A stretch of 64,000 bases of DNA. It comes from Udeniomyces pyricola (Eukaryota; Basidiomycota; Tremellomycetes; Cystofilobasidiales; Mrakiaceae). Positions 11,201-23,000 of the stretch are shown piece after piece. Every line of letters begins with the position of its first letter. The stretch's first letter is position 1. Under the pieces are notes generated by a model, which was given only the letters and a program-made list of their open reading frames with translations, was not told the DNA's origin and searched no databases. Location of the stretch: positions 248,001 through 312,000 of the forward strand of contig BCIK01000009.1 in NCBI GenBank assembly GCA_039545295.1. Reading direction: 5' to 3'. The translations under genes and the position numbers were made by a program.

Positions 11201-14200
11201 AACCAGACAGTTTTTGGTCATTTGGATTAGACCATCGGTCCTGGGATCCCAAAGGGAGTACGCATGGACATGACAAGATGATACACTCACCCCATCCTCA
11301 GCAAACCCGAGCCATTTGAGAGTCGTCTGCTTGCCTAGCGGAAGTCGCCCTTCGGCAACGATGTCGAACGTGCCGAGGTTGACGAGGGTAAAACGGAGAT
11401 TTTGACATCCTATGTGGTGTAAAATCGAAAGATATCAGGATAAATGATGTCACTCAAAAGAGACTAGTAAGACAAAACAAGGAAATGAGAGAGAGGGAAA
11501 CATAGAACGAAAAAAAAAAAAAAAGCTCACCATCAAGACTTGTTCCTCCCTCTCGATGGACAATCAACACTTCGAGCAGCCCTCCAACCATACTGATGAC
11601 GTCTTCTCCCATCTTCCACACGTACTTTTGTACGCCACTGCCTGTCAAGAAACGGAGGTAACCGCGATCGGTAGCGACGACAACGGTCCCCGTCGAGTCG
11701 TTACGTTGACTGTCCGAGGAGGGAGGAGGGGCGCCTCCGACAGCAACAGCCACCGGAGACTCTCCGGATGGTAAGTCGTAGCTCCATTCGGCCGAGGACG
11801 ACCAACCGTCGAACGGACGGTAATGAACGACGGCAGGGTGGGCCGGACCATCTGGAAGCGAAGCAAAAATCGCGCCTCTCTCGCCTTGACTCGCAAAGAA
11901 CGCCAACACGGCTCGTAGTCAGACAAACGATCAAAGACCAAGGGACAACCGTCGCTGGTACAAGAGAACTCACCGAGGGCAGCCATCTCGTATTTGGAGT
12001 GGTCCTGAAAGTGGAAGGGACGACGGCGACTCGTATCGTGAAACTCGACGTTGACGACATTGTGGGTGTCTTGGTCCGTGATGTCGATAGCACCGATCAT
12101 GTTAAATGCTATGATTGTGGTTAATGCAAAGGAAATGTCAGTGATAGTGACGACGTCAGGAGAAGCAAAGGAAGGAGAAGAGAGGATAATGAGGCAAGCA
12201 GTCCGGACATACCCAGGTAGCGTTTTTTCACGCGAAGAGGAGTAGATCCCGGCTGGAAGGCGATCTGAGCTTTCGTAACGTTGACTGTGGGGAAAATGGT
12301 AGTGATTCAAACAAGATCAGTCACTAGATCCAAAGCCTCGATGAGTTGACCTGAATACAATGAGCCTGGTATACTTACCGACCTCCCTTCCGTTGCCATC
12401 CCACCTTCCAGCACCCTCATCTTTCTTCAAAAGTCCCTTAAAAGCCCCTTCATCTTCATCCTCATCGATGATCCAATCGTCCGCATAACCATCGTCACTC
12501 GTTTCCTCCGTCTCTTTGCCCTTGCCCTTGCGAGCAGCACGATCATCCTTCGCGTCATCCTCTTCATCGTCCTCGCCAAACAGCGGACTCTGTCCCCTTG
12601 CCGGAGCGACGCGACCTTTCACGGCGGCACCAAACGTTTCAGCAGGGTGAGGCAAGGTCGAAGGGACAGGATCGGACCATCGGACGAAGCTACCTGTCGA
12701 GTCGGTGAAGGCGAGAATGTTCGAGACAGGCGAGAACGCCATAGATGTCACGGGAGCACCTTCGGCTTTTGACGACGATGAAAACGCATTCGGCGTGTAT
12801 CTGAATGAATCAAAGAAAGGAACAGTCGATATGATGTCGTATACATCATAGATACTTCACAAGACAGGAGGAGAGAGCGAGAAACCTACGAGGCGACGAC
12901 CTGACGGCTTTCGGTCGACCATATCAGGACTTTGCCATCGACTCCCGATGAAGCCAGGTACGATCCGTTTGGAGAGAAAGCGAGCTCGCCAATAGCCTGT
13001 CAATAGCAGTCATTTTGCGGAGTGACCGATATGATCAGTCACCGAAAGATGCACGATGACTAAAACGAGACTCAACAGAAAAGAGGTGAAGGGCTCACAG
13101 TGTCATGACCTTCAGTCTGGAACTTGCCCGTTCTACTCCAGGTCTCTCTTGAGATGATAGCAATCTCTGCAGAGCCATCAAACACGAAGTCAGAAGCTTT
13201 TCTGTCGGCGACAGCCCCGTACTCTCGCAATTCGTACAGAGCAGGGAAACAAAAGACTCACCTTGTGTTTTGGTTGGTACGACGAAGAACTTGCCATTCG
13301 GATGCCAAACAGGTGTCGTAGCGAGGACATCACTGGTACAAGGAGGAAAAAAAAACTCGTATCAACGGTCTTATTCACCAACATGGGAAGCATCATGCGT
13401 CGTAGACTGACTCAGGCTCGGAGTCAGCAAACACGCCGTCCATCCTCTTGACAACGATCGGTACGAGCCAATCTCCATCCTCAGCGTCGATTTCTTCTTC
13501 CACTCCACCAACGGTCTCCGTTTTAACGAATGACTTGGTGGTGTCCCACGCGACGAGGCGACCATCGCAGCCGGTCGAGAGGAGAAGCTGACCATCCGGG
13601 GACCAAGCGAGCGATCGTGGCGGCTGGATGTGTGTTGCCGCCGTCAGAGGAAGCGACAGAGGCGTTCGGAGAGATGTTGAGGACGTAGCTACGATACGGA
13701 TAGACAAATCACTGTCCAGATAGATGCGGTGCAAGCGAACCCAGGTTAAATCAGCCAACGATCGTGTTGTACGCGTCGTGATGACCAAACGGACGCGGCA
13801 CCTACTCGGAACAGCACGCGATTCGATGGCCCGAGGGATCGAAGATGGCACATCTTGCAGGAAGTCCAGCAGCTCTCGCAGCAGTATGGGAAATGGTGAT
13901 GGGTCCAGCAGCATCCCCTCGTTTCGGCAAGTTGAAGACGCGGAAGGAGCTATCGGAAGACGCCGTGACGAGATGAGTCGCCTGGATGGATGAGAAAGTG
14001 AGATCAATGTCTCAGCTCTGCCATACTTTGCCATATTTTTCAGCCAAAAAGTTTGAGATTTGCTACCGGGCAGCGTCGAGCATCCCAAGAATGCAACGCT
14101 CGAATCGTGACGGTCAGTGTGGGACGAAACGTACGGAGCACGAAAGCCAGTTGACCTGATCTTCATGATCCTGAAGAATGCGTGGCTCCTCGTCGGACGG

Positions 14201-14446
14201 CTTGGATGACTCGAAGATTCTGACTAGTCCCTCTATACCTGCCGTGAAGATGAGACTGCGAAAGAGAGACCGATCGGGTGTTATAAATCCAACGAAATGA
14301 GCATGGTGGACAAGCAAGAGCCGGTGACAAGCCGAGGAAGAGTGGGCGGCTGACTCGTTGTTGGGACTGTACGCCAGGCGGGTGACACCCCTCTTCTCGA
14401 TGGGAAAAGATAGGATATCAGAAGGGGTTGGAGTATGGATCGCCAT
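8270..14446 (-). CDS. CTF4: CTF4/Mcl1/WDHD1, replisome adaptor and cohesion factor
   Basis: Trimeric hub that couples the CMG helicase to Pol alpha and promotes sister-chromatid cohesion. Fifteen exons are phase-consistent: 14446-14355, 14255-14135, 13981-13806, 13711-13412, 13332-13262, 13166-13099, 12996-12890, 12800-12379, 12284-12213, 12108-11974, 11884-11531, 11409-11291, 11195-11016, 10925-10822, 10711-9867 (about 1055 residues). The N-terminus is WD40 (FTAGIEGLVRIFE, LVTASSDSSFRVF, AWSPDGQLLLSTGCDGRLVA, ASSGVDGKVLIWS). An acidic linker follows, then the family-typical second propeller (NVVNVEFHDTSRRRPFHFQD, ESYWAVGLQEGKF) and helical SepB region. The C-terminal tail (NPFAKK near 9700, KTTLF-like TLFGLAPGI near 9010, acidic 8520-8900) needs three or four more exons whose joins I could not fix. 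The stop at 8270 via an intron starting near 8510 is tentative. PFA4 is divergent. Confidence 0.92.
8431..8469. repeat. (GACA)n-like microsatellite
   Basis: This imperfect GACA/GACG array lies within the putative last intron or 3' end of CTF4. It makes that splice model hard to settle. Confidence 0.8.
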
Positions 14447-14753
14447 CGCGGGCGTAGTTGGGAGAGCAGTGAAGGGGAGAGGATGAGTGGAGGACGTCAA
14501 GCAGGCCGGGCCAGGTTGTATGTGAGTGAGGGGGGTAGAAGTTGATCGAGCGTTTGTTTGAGAAATCACTGGCCAGTCGCCCGCATTCGCAGACGTCAGA
14601 CGCGTCCAACAAAGGCGCGATCTGGAGCTGGGCGACGGCGTGATGCGTTGGAGGCTGCAAGCGCTCAGTCGACCCAGTCGCAGACAGCCTCGACGTCTGG
14701 TAATAACGGCATCCTTGAGCACCTGCCACCATCTTGTTCACCTCGCTTATCCC
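14447..14753. promoter_or_regulatory. Divergent promoter, CTF4 / PFA4
   Basis: These 307 bp lie between the two ATGs. They contain the palindrome ACGCGT at 14600-14605, identical to the yeast MluI cell-cycle box bound by MBF. It sits 154 bp upstream of the CTF4 start. Regulation by MBF is inferred from CTF4 being an S-phase gene; the site itself is directly visible. Confidence 0.55.
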
Positions 14754-17346
14754 ATGGGTAAAATCACGGAGAGACTCTGGTTCGTTCGTCAAACACAGTT
14801 CTCGCTCCAACTCACGACCGAAGCATCATCCCGAAATCCCCACTTGACCCACGCTCTCTCGCTTCGACCTCTATGTATCCGTTGCCCGCCCGTTGCTTGC
14901 CTCAATCAGGGTTTCCTTCACGACAGCCCTCATCTCGTTCATCGCATACTCCTCCCAGATCTTCCTCATTTGGCCTTGGTATGGACGGGAAATCAGCGTC
15001 GAGCTTATCACGCTATTGTTGCCTTTCAAGTCAGTCCCATCGAGCACTCACTTTACCCGGACAGAGATCCGCTGCTCTCGGTTCCACCTCTCTTGCTGTC
15101 GACCGACCATGCTTGTCAAACGCAGCATTGACCATGTCTCTTGATGCTTGAATCTTTGCAGTGTATTGGTCGGCATGATTTTCTGGACCTACACCCTCAC
15201 CGTGAGGACCAACCCTGGACAGGTGCCGCCCAACTGGGTGAGTACGAAGCGTCGCCTCACCGCACTGGCCGCCTAGCCGAGTGGCGAGTATGCTGACCCC
15301 TTTGCCGACTGCATGGACATGCGCAGGCACCTGATCCCACTCAAGAAGACGTCGAGGTCAAGAAACTGACGGGTGGGCCTCGCTATTGCACCAAGTGTAC
15401 GAGCTACAAGCCACCCCGGACCCATCATTGCAAGACCTGCAAACGGTACGTCATTGTCCTAGCCCTGCTAAGGTCGAAGCGTCGCCCGAGGCTGACATGC
15501 TTCTGATCGTTTAACAGCTGTGTCCTTCGTATGGACCATCACTGCCCTTGGGTAGCCAACGTACGTACGCTCGTGCTCAGACATGCCGTCATCGTATAAC
15601 TGTAAATCTCAAAGACGCGTCTGACGTTATCCTTCCGGCGGCTTGCGTTCCGCAGTGCATAGGACACCGCAACCACGCATCTTTTATTCGATTCCTTACC
15701 TACGTCAACCTCGCATGTACCTATCACTTTTGGATGCTTTCTTTCCGCGTCTGGGGGCTGGCTCAGGGAACAGAATGGTCGTATCTCGTGCGTTGCCTCT
15801 CCCAACTGACCCAACACGAGCTACAATTGGTGAGGGGAGTCTTTGACGTCTTGCCCGAGCTGACTCTTCACATCATGTCTTTTCTTCTCTCACCTCCGCA
15901 TCAATCCGGCCCGCAGACACAACCCGATGGCTTGGAAGTTGTCATGATCATACTGAACTTTGCGGCATGTGTGCCTGTCCTGTGTTGCGTTGGCGTCTTC
16001 TGGATCTATCACGTCTGGAGCTTGTTCGGCAACACGACGACCATCGAGGCATGGGAAAAGGACAAGGTGCAATATAGTTCATATCTGTCGGTCACTCGAG
16101 TCGATTCCAATCGCTTGACGGACAGTAGCTCATGTCAAATGATTCTTGCTCTAGGTCGCAACCCTTATTCGTCGAGGGAAGATCAGAGATGTCAAATACC
16201 CCTACGTATGTTCCTGCTACGTCTTCTGCGCTCGACTTCCGAGATGGACTCGAAGCCACTTAGAGTGTTGCATCTGACGTTAATCCGGCTTCGTCGAAAA
16301 TTTCACCCACAGAATCTTTCGCCGATGAAGAACATCTGCTCCATTCTGGGTCCAAACCCGCTTCTCTGGTTGTGGCCTAACCAAACGACGCCCGGTTCTG
16401 GTACCCGGTACAAAATCGCCGAAGGTTCCGATGGTGAGTGGATTGCGTTCCATCGGAATGACTCGTCGAGCAATGACAGGACAGCCATCCAAGGCGGGGC
16501 CAAAAATCTAGGCGTCGGCCTTGCTAGAAACGTCGGGGATGCGGTCGAAGGCATCGTAGGGAGCGTCAGTGGGAGTGGGCGCGAGAGAGGAAGGGAACGC
16601 AAATGGACTGGGGCGGATGACGAGGAGGGTGTGCTGGCCAGAGCCGAGACTTGTGAGTGTAAGTCATTGGGTCATTATTTCAACGTGATATTCATTTGAT
16701 CGCTTAACTTGCCTGCTTTTGCTGATAGGGATCCACACTTCTTGTGCATGTTGCTCCGTTATAGATGGATCCCGCTGCACGTATGTCTCTCCCTCGTCCT
16801 CCTTACTGGTCTGACCTGGTTTTATTTTATTATCAAATAGAATACCTCGCCCTCTGCTGGCCGCCACATGATCCTTCGTATCCTCCTCGCTCTGCCCATC
16901 CGTCCGCCTATAACCATGCTTCACACGTGGCTAGCTCAACCCCTCCCAGCTTCGCCTTCACCTACGGTAACAACACCGTCAATCCGTCCCTCGCGCCGAC
17001 ACGCTCGACAAATCGTCATCAGGCCGATCGAGCGAGCCGGAACCCACCATGGGCTCAGGGCGCGAGCACTTCACGATGGAGCGATGACGACAACTCGGAT
17101 TCGTCGGAAGACATGAATGGAGAGGTGCAAATGTACGATGACGGGCAAGCGTTCGCTGGTGACGAAGATGATGGCGTGAGTGATGATGGGAGTGATGACG
17201 AGCCATTGGGGTTGAGGGCGCGAATGGTTCGCCGCGGAAGTGAAGGGCTAGAGGTTCGCAGCGGGATGGCTATTCAGAGACGGTGGGATGAGATGGAGAG
17301 GGAGCGTTTGGTAGAAGATTACGAGCGTCGTCGGGGGTTGAGATGA
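14754..17346 (+). CDS. PFA4: PFA4-type DHHC palmitoyltransferase
   Basis: Endoplasmic-reticulum protein S-acyltransferase; fungal Pfa4 palmitoylates chitin synthase Chs3 and related cargo. Exons: 14754-14779, 14910-15029, 15162-15237, 15327-15445, 15518-15560, 15656-16066, 16155-16205, 16313-16433, 16841-17346; phases close. Membrane segments are visible at [19 protein letters not shown] and [14 protein letters not shown], then two more around [15 protein letters not shown] and [19 protein letters not shown]. The DHHC cysteine-rich domain reads [18 protein letters not shown] then [17 protein letters not shown] (catalytic Cys in DHHC). The TTxE motif is in [11 protein letters not shown]. After [10 protein letters not shown] the model jumps to [14 protein letters not shown], typical of Pfa4, and an acidic low-complexity tail. 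The 407-nt last intron carries an in-frame alternative. About 50 extra residues between TM3 and TM4 may hide an unspliced intron. Confidence 0.9.
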
Positions 17347-17781
17347 CGGCATGCAGGACGTAGGAGTCTTGTGAATTGGTGGAGTTGATGAAAGCATACA
17401 ATGATATGCTATGTCATCCGATTTGGCCGAACGCAGCCTAATATAGCCATGGCTGATCTTGAGGGAACAGACCGAGAGGCCACAGGGACGACAGAACCTG
17501 GTAACCGCTTTTGCATATACTACACATGGAGAATGAGGGGGCAAGACACTGAACCTGTGCAGGATGTTACCGGTCATCGCCGGGAAAAGCACAGCGAGAG
17601 AGCGGGGGAAGACGAGGAGCTCCTTTCCCTTACTCGACCTCTCTCGGACGCTTCTCTCCCCGACGTGAACCTTCCCCCCCCCCTCCTCTCGCTGCTGCTC
17701 GTCGTTGCTTTCTCTACATCCCTCTCTCGGTTGCCTATCCCTTCACCTCTGTTCTAAATCGTATCACATCTCAAATCACAA
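17347..17781. other. Intergenic, PFA4 3' / membrane-protein 5'
   Basis: This 435 bp gap lies between tandem plus-strand genes. It is C/T-rich near 17620-17760, as in a pyrimidine-rich fungal promoter. No further gene is seen. Confidence 0.5.
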
Positions 17782-19255
17782 ATGACCAAGAACGCATGTT
17801 GGCTAGAGTGAGTTGCATCTCGTGGCCGGCTGCGTCGCCTCCCCTCAAGCTGCTGATGATGGATCGACGCGGCTTCTTTTGCTTCTTGCCTTGTCAGGAA
17901 CGACAATCCCTGTACGCCTACCCATCTCGCTTGCGCTAAAGCAGTCTCTCTTCCAAGCCCTGTACTGAGTGTATCATCCACCTGATTGTAGATGGGCAAA
18001 GTTACGACGACCGAGGCAATATTTGCAAGCAATACGGTACGACTGACTACGTCGTGAGTCGTCGATCCTCTCGGCTCCTTCATGCCCCCTCCCCCCCCCC
18101 TTCTCTTGCCGGCCTTTTTTGATCTGTTTCGCCCCTTTCGCTCGCCTGGCCTGTGACTGATCCGACGCACTATCGGGGAATTTTTCTCCTGATTCTCATC
18201 CCAGGTCGCTGTCAGTGTGCTGAGTGTCTGTATGTAACTGTTACCTACGTCTTGTCGCGAACGGTACGGCTCGACAAGCTGATCCCGTTCGGCTCCCCCC
18301 CTTCCCCTTCGCACACGACTGCGCGCCAGTGATTTTCGTTTGTGAGTGTGGTTCGAGTTGGCCTGCGCGAATTCATGGTTGAGCGTGCCTTCTATATGCT
18401 TCTTGAGACGGTCTGGAATGCTTAGCTAACCCTCCATGTGCTTATCCTATGCTTTCTGACATGTGTGTTGATCGCGTCGATCTTGGCAAAAATCCCCGTC
18501 GTCCTTGATGTTTCCTTCTCGGCTGCTTCAGTGATCGCCCTGGCCATCGCGTGGCTCGTTCGGTACTCTCGCAACGCTTCCAAGTTCAAACGCTTCTGGA
18601 ACCAAGTAACGCCTCGTCGCGATGACTATGAGCTCAAGCAGCATTCGGCCCCACTCGTGTATGAGCGCGACAGCGATGGCATTAGCGTCCGGAGTAGGCA
18701 GACGACGGGAGGCAGTGCCGTCGGTCACGGCAGTCCTCTGGCTCGCTACGCGGAGGATGATCATGAAGGAGAGCAGGACATTGGCTCGGGACATTGTGAG
18801 TGACTCAGCCCAACCACACTGTTCGTGTATTGATGAGTGAGTGCATGGGTCTGACAAGAAATTGATCGCTCTGCTGTCCCTCCTCAGACCAAGTGACACC
18901 CTACTCCGAAGGAGGCCTCGGCGCAGGCTCGCATAACCCAAACCCACACTCTCCTCATAACCAGCCGTGGCAGAACTTCCCCGCTGCTTCACAGTCTCAG
19001 GTCAATTTGCACGCCCCCAGCAACGAACGGGAAGGCTTCCTCCATGCCGGAAGAGGCGACGACCTTGGTCTGCCCGAGATGGAACGGGTCAGTCCTCCTT
19101 CTCCTGCCGTGGTCAAGTTGACGTTCTGTGTTTGTCTAACTGGATTGGTATCTTTGGTCTTGCAGTTCGATCCTTACGATGAACATCGTCTACCCGAGTC
19201 GTCGAGCAACAGATATGGCGACCCATTTGCTCCCGTACCGGGAGGTCGGTTCTAA
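17782..19255 (+). CDS. Unrecognised single-pass membrane protein, about 230 aa
   Basis: I do not recognise this family. The model has eight exons: 17782-17807, 17898-17911, 17992-18053, 18205-18229, 18330-18341, 18532-18795, 18888-19087, 19166-19255; every junction keeps phase. The product begins MTKNACWLENDNPYGQSYDD, with cysteines at CW and NICKQYG. One hydrophobic helix follows (VVAVSVLSVLIFVLIALAIAW) and then a basic stop-transfer stretch (VRYSRNASKFKRF). The remaining 150 residues are polar and disordered, rich in Gly, Ser, Asn, His and acidic residues, ending YGDPFAPVPGGRF. There is no cleavable signal peptide, so the short N-terminus may face outside or the lumen and the tail the cytosol. 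Exons 2 (14 nt) and 5 (12 nt) are microexons; the transmembrane helix is assembled from three exons. The joins are inferred. Confidence 0.6.
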
Positions 19256-20080
19256 CGCATTCTTACGCGCTTTGCCCTCCTTGGGCTCATTTGTTTTGTT
19301 TTGTTTCTTTCCGTTGCTTCGCGCTTTTTGCTTGTTCTCTTTGGGGGCCTGGGAAAATCATCCATCTTGTCTCTTATCGTCTACTAGTTTCGCTCCGGCG
19401 TGTAGCTCTCGCCTCTTTGATCGTCAGCCTGATATCGATATCCACCCTTTCGCTTTTGTTTGATGAGACGTTTAATTGTTGTGTGGCTGTTGCGTCGAAC
19501 AAAAGTACCCGATGATAGTCACAGTGGTCATGATCTTATATCGTGTTCTAACAATTCAGGGAGTACTGCCGAATTGAACGTCCTTATCGACTTGCTCGAT
19601 GGCATAATGAGTGCTTTGGACGCATAGCGTCGCAGTTGGTGTTTGAGTATGAGTGAGAAATGTGTATGGACCAGCACTAAGTATCATACGAGAGTGAAAG
19701 AATGATGATGTATGAGTTGTGGTACAGTTGACTCAACAAAATCAGCGGGGATAAGCGATAACAAGGTGGTCGACTGCGTTGCTTCCGCTCGACGCTTCTC
19801 CCTTGCTGTCTCTCAACTCCCCGTGTCGACCGCCGTAATCAGCCGTCATACGTGCTCACCCACTAGCCACTCTCCACATCCTCCACCAACCACAACGACG
19901 CGACATCCTACCAATTTTCCACATCCATACCCAGTCAGATCTTCATCCTCAGCTAGATTCTTCACCCCTTGTCTCTCGTTCCCGAGTTACCCCGGCTCGA
20001 ACCGGTCGCACCTTCCACCCCAGCCCTGCCTTGGCGACCTTTACGCTTGACGCCCTCTCGCATCCTCCGCCCGCTTCGTC
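19256..20080. other. Intergenic, 825 bp upstream of ATG2
   Basis: This gap holds the 3' flank of the membrane-protein gene and the ATG2 promoter. From about 19840 it becomes strongly pyrimidine- and AC-rich up to the ATG2 start. I found no coding or RNA signature. Confidence 0.5.
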
Positions 20081-23000
20081 ATGCCCTTTCTCTCTTCACT
20101 CTATGCCCTCCTTCCGTCGCTGCCGTCCTTCACCTCGCTACCCTCGCTACCGTCCCTCCCACAGAACATACAGCGTCGCTTCCTCTCCTTTGTCCTTCGG
20201 CGATCCATTGGCAAGTTCGTCAAGGCTGGCGGACTCGACGCCGAACGGATCGAGGGCGCCATTGTTGGCCGTGGCGGAGGCGAGGTCCGACTCGAAGGCG
20301 TGACGTTGGACGAGGAGGTCAGTCGGAGCTAACGGTTCACAACAAGTTCGGGATTCATCTGACTTGTTGACTGAACGCGTCCCGGATCCTTTGTGGAGAA
20401 CCGGCGATGGTTCATTCGTCGTCGCGTGATACTGACGTGCGGCTCATATCTCCCTGGATTGTCCCGCAGGCGATCAACGACCTCATCCCCTCGTCCTTGC
20501 CGCTCAAACTCGAGTCAGGCTCTCTCGGTACCCTTTCTGTCACCGGACCATGGTCGACCACGACTACTCCCTCTGCGATCGCGTCCCTGTCAAATCCATC
20601 GGGACCATCGTCATCCCCAACCACTGGCGGCAGTAGTCATAACCACAACAGCACGGCCGACCCAGCCGCCGCCACGCAAGCCCCATTCTCCCTATCTCTC
20701 TCTCACCTCCACCTTGATCTTGTCGTCCTCTCACCCGTTGACGATTCCAATTCGCATGGCTCAAAGCGAAACAGGACTCGTTCGAGCCTTGATAGCGTCG
20801 ACCTCGCTGAAAGCATGGCGAGCGTCGCAGACGAGTTCGTTCGGTCCGAACTCAACGAGCGAGAGGAAGCCGACCTCTTTACCAGCATCCACCAGCTTCA
20901 TCGCCGTCGACGTCACTCGTCATCTCGTGTCCGATCGAGCAAGGTCGTCGATCCGTTTGATCAGGATGACGACGATGCGCAGGCTCTGGCGGAGGAAGGC
21001 GATGAAGAAGACGATCTGCCACCCGGCTCGTTTGAGCCCCATCGGTCACCCACCTCGTTTCAGCGATCACATCAGGCTTCAGAGGAGGACAAGGAAGGGG
21101 CAACTTCATTCTTGGCAGGACTCGTCGAAGGCCTTCTCGCACGGCTGAAGGTAGACATCCAAGATGTGCGGGTCCGAGTTCGACTTGAGGGCGCGCCGTC
21201 GGGAAGCATGGAGCTCGAACTGAGAATCGGTGACGTGCGTTATCGTGACGAGGGGACCGCTTCTGATGAGCAACATGTTAGGAAGATGGGCAAACCGGCA
21301 GCGGGAGGGGCATCCATCAAGGCTGTCCGATTCGGGACTGTGGCGGTGTTCACGCGAGCGTCCTTGTCTAAGCGTTCGGCTTCTTCACCTGCCTCGCCTC
21401 AGCCATCACTCGGCTCTCCCATACATGGTGCTTCCGACCCTATCGCCTCTTCCACCTCCACCCTCACTTCGTCGCATACTCCACGTTCTACGGTCGAATC
21501 GAAGCCCTCCGCTCCACCCATCAATGCTCGCTCGACCTCGTATGCGGCGTCGTCGTCTTCATCAAGCTCATCCTCCTCCTCCTCGGAAGCCGGAGATGAT
21601 GAAATGATGATGTCGATGGCTGTCGCAGACTTGCGTGAAAGCGTCTACGAGAGCGCTCAAGGGGAGAGCTTTTTTGTAGCCAAGGGAGTCGAGGACTTTG
21701 ATTCAGCAGACGTGCCCACGGTCGTTCCCTCTCCATCTTCCAACGGCGTACGCTCTCATCAACCAGCTACTCGGTCAAGTCAGACGGAAGCGGAAGAAGA
21801 GATAGACTCTACCTGGACGAAGCTTGCCGCCTTTGGTCAATCGGGCGAAGAGATTGTTCTCAAACTCTCCAGAAGTACTGTGACGGCGCCCCGAGCACCC
21901 TCCCGCACTCCTTCCTCATCATCATCCGTGACATTCACCAAGCCATATTCCTCACCCAATCATGCTTCCTCTTCTACCCATACTTCCCCTTCGTCACACA
22001 CCTCATCATCACCCCTTGCATTTCTGGACGTGGACGTGTCGTTCCCAGCCTTTAGCCTCTTGCTTCTTCCATCTTCAATTCAGTTCCTCTCGACCATTGC
22101 TTCTCATCTAGCTACGGCTCCTCCTGCCCCACCAGCCTTCCTGGACCCCAAACCTCCTTCCGCCCCTCCGGGGCACACTTCTGCATCCCGCAGCCGAATC
22201 TCGTTCCACGTTCCTTCCGTCTTCGTCCTTCTTGTCTACACGGTCCCCCCAGATCGAGCGGTAGTGAATGAATCGCTACCGAGAGATCGCTCCAGTCGTG
22301 CTTCTGTGGATCGATTTTGGATGAAACCCAAGGGCGGTGTGCTGGGGATGGGTGGGGAAATTGAGCTCAAGTTCGACGGCATCGGGGGGCGATGGCGAGA
22401 TTACGAGGATCGAGTCGAGCGTCTAGCTCAGGAGAAGAAGAAGCAAGAAGCTGACTCAGACCTCGCTGGGCGACGACCCGGCATGACAAGAATCCCTTCC
22501 CTTGTGCCCTCAATAGATTCAACAACCAAGAGCCACGTGTCTTCAGCACAAGCCAAGATTTCCGACTTGGTACTATCAGTAGCTTCTATCTCTCTCTTCG
22601 AGTATCTGCCAACCTCCTTGACTCGTACCTCTGGATCCGGCTCCTCGACCACAATGTCCCCAATTCTCCTTTTCGATCCGAACCTTCCGCTCCAACACGA
22701 CGCTCAAAACTCGTGTCAAGTATTTCCCTCGTTTGATCATTTCGACTGGCGAAGTCCCAAGGCCGCTAGGCGGGGATGGAAGGTCCGAGCACCAGTCAAC
22801 CTTGGTCGAAGGACGACTTCTGCTGACGGGAAGAAGCAGGGAATAGGAGCAGAGAAAGCGGAGGGCGAAACGGACCCTGTTCTGACGATACGCCAGGAAA
22901 AGGTTGACGAAGGTGAGCATCGCCAAACTCAGACTTATTCTTTTCTATCCACTTTCAGTCAGCTGAATCAACCGGCCTGTGGCCTCAACCTTTTTGTCAG

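Noticed and set aside
20393..21607. Long overlapping reading frames beside ATG2 exon 2
   Set aside because: They are Arg/Ser/Pro-rich shadows of the Ser-rich ATG2 frame, with no start context or family similarity.
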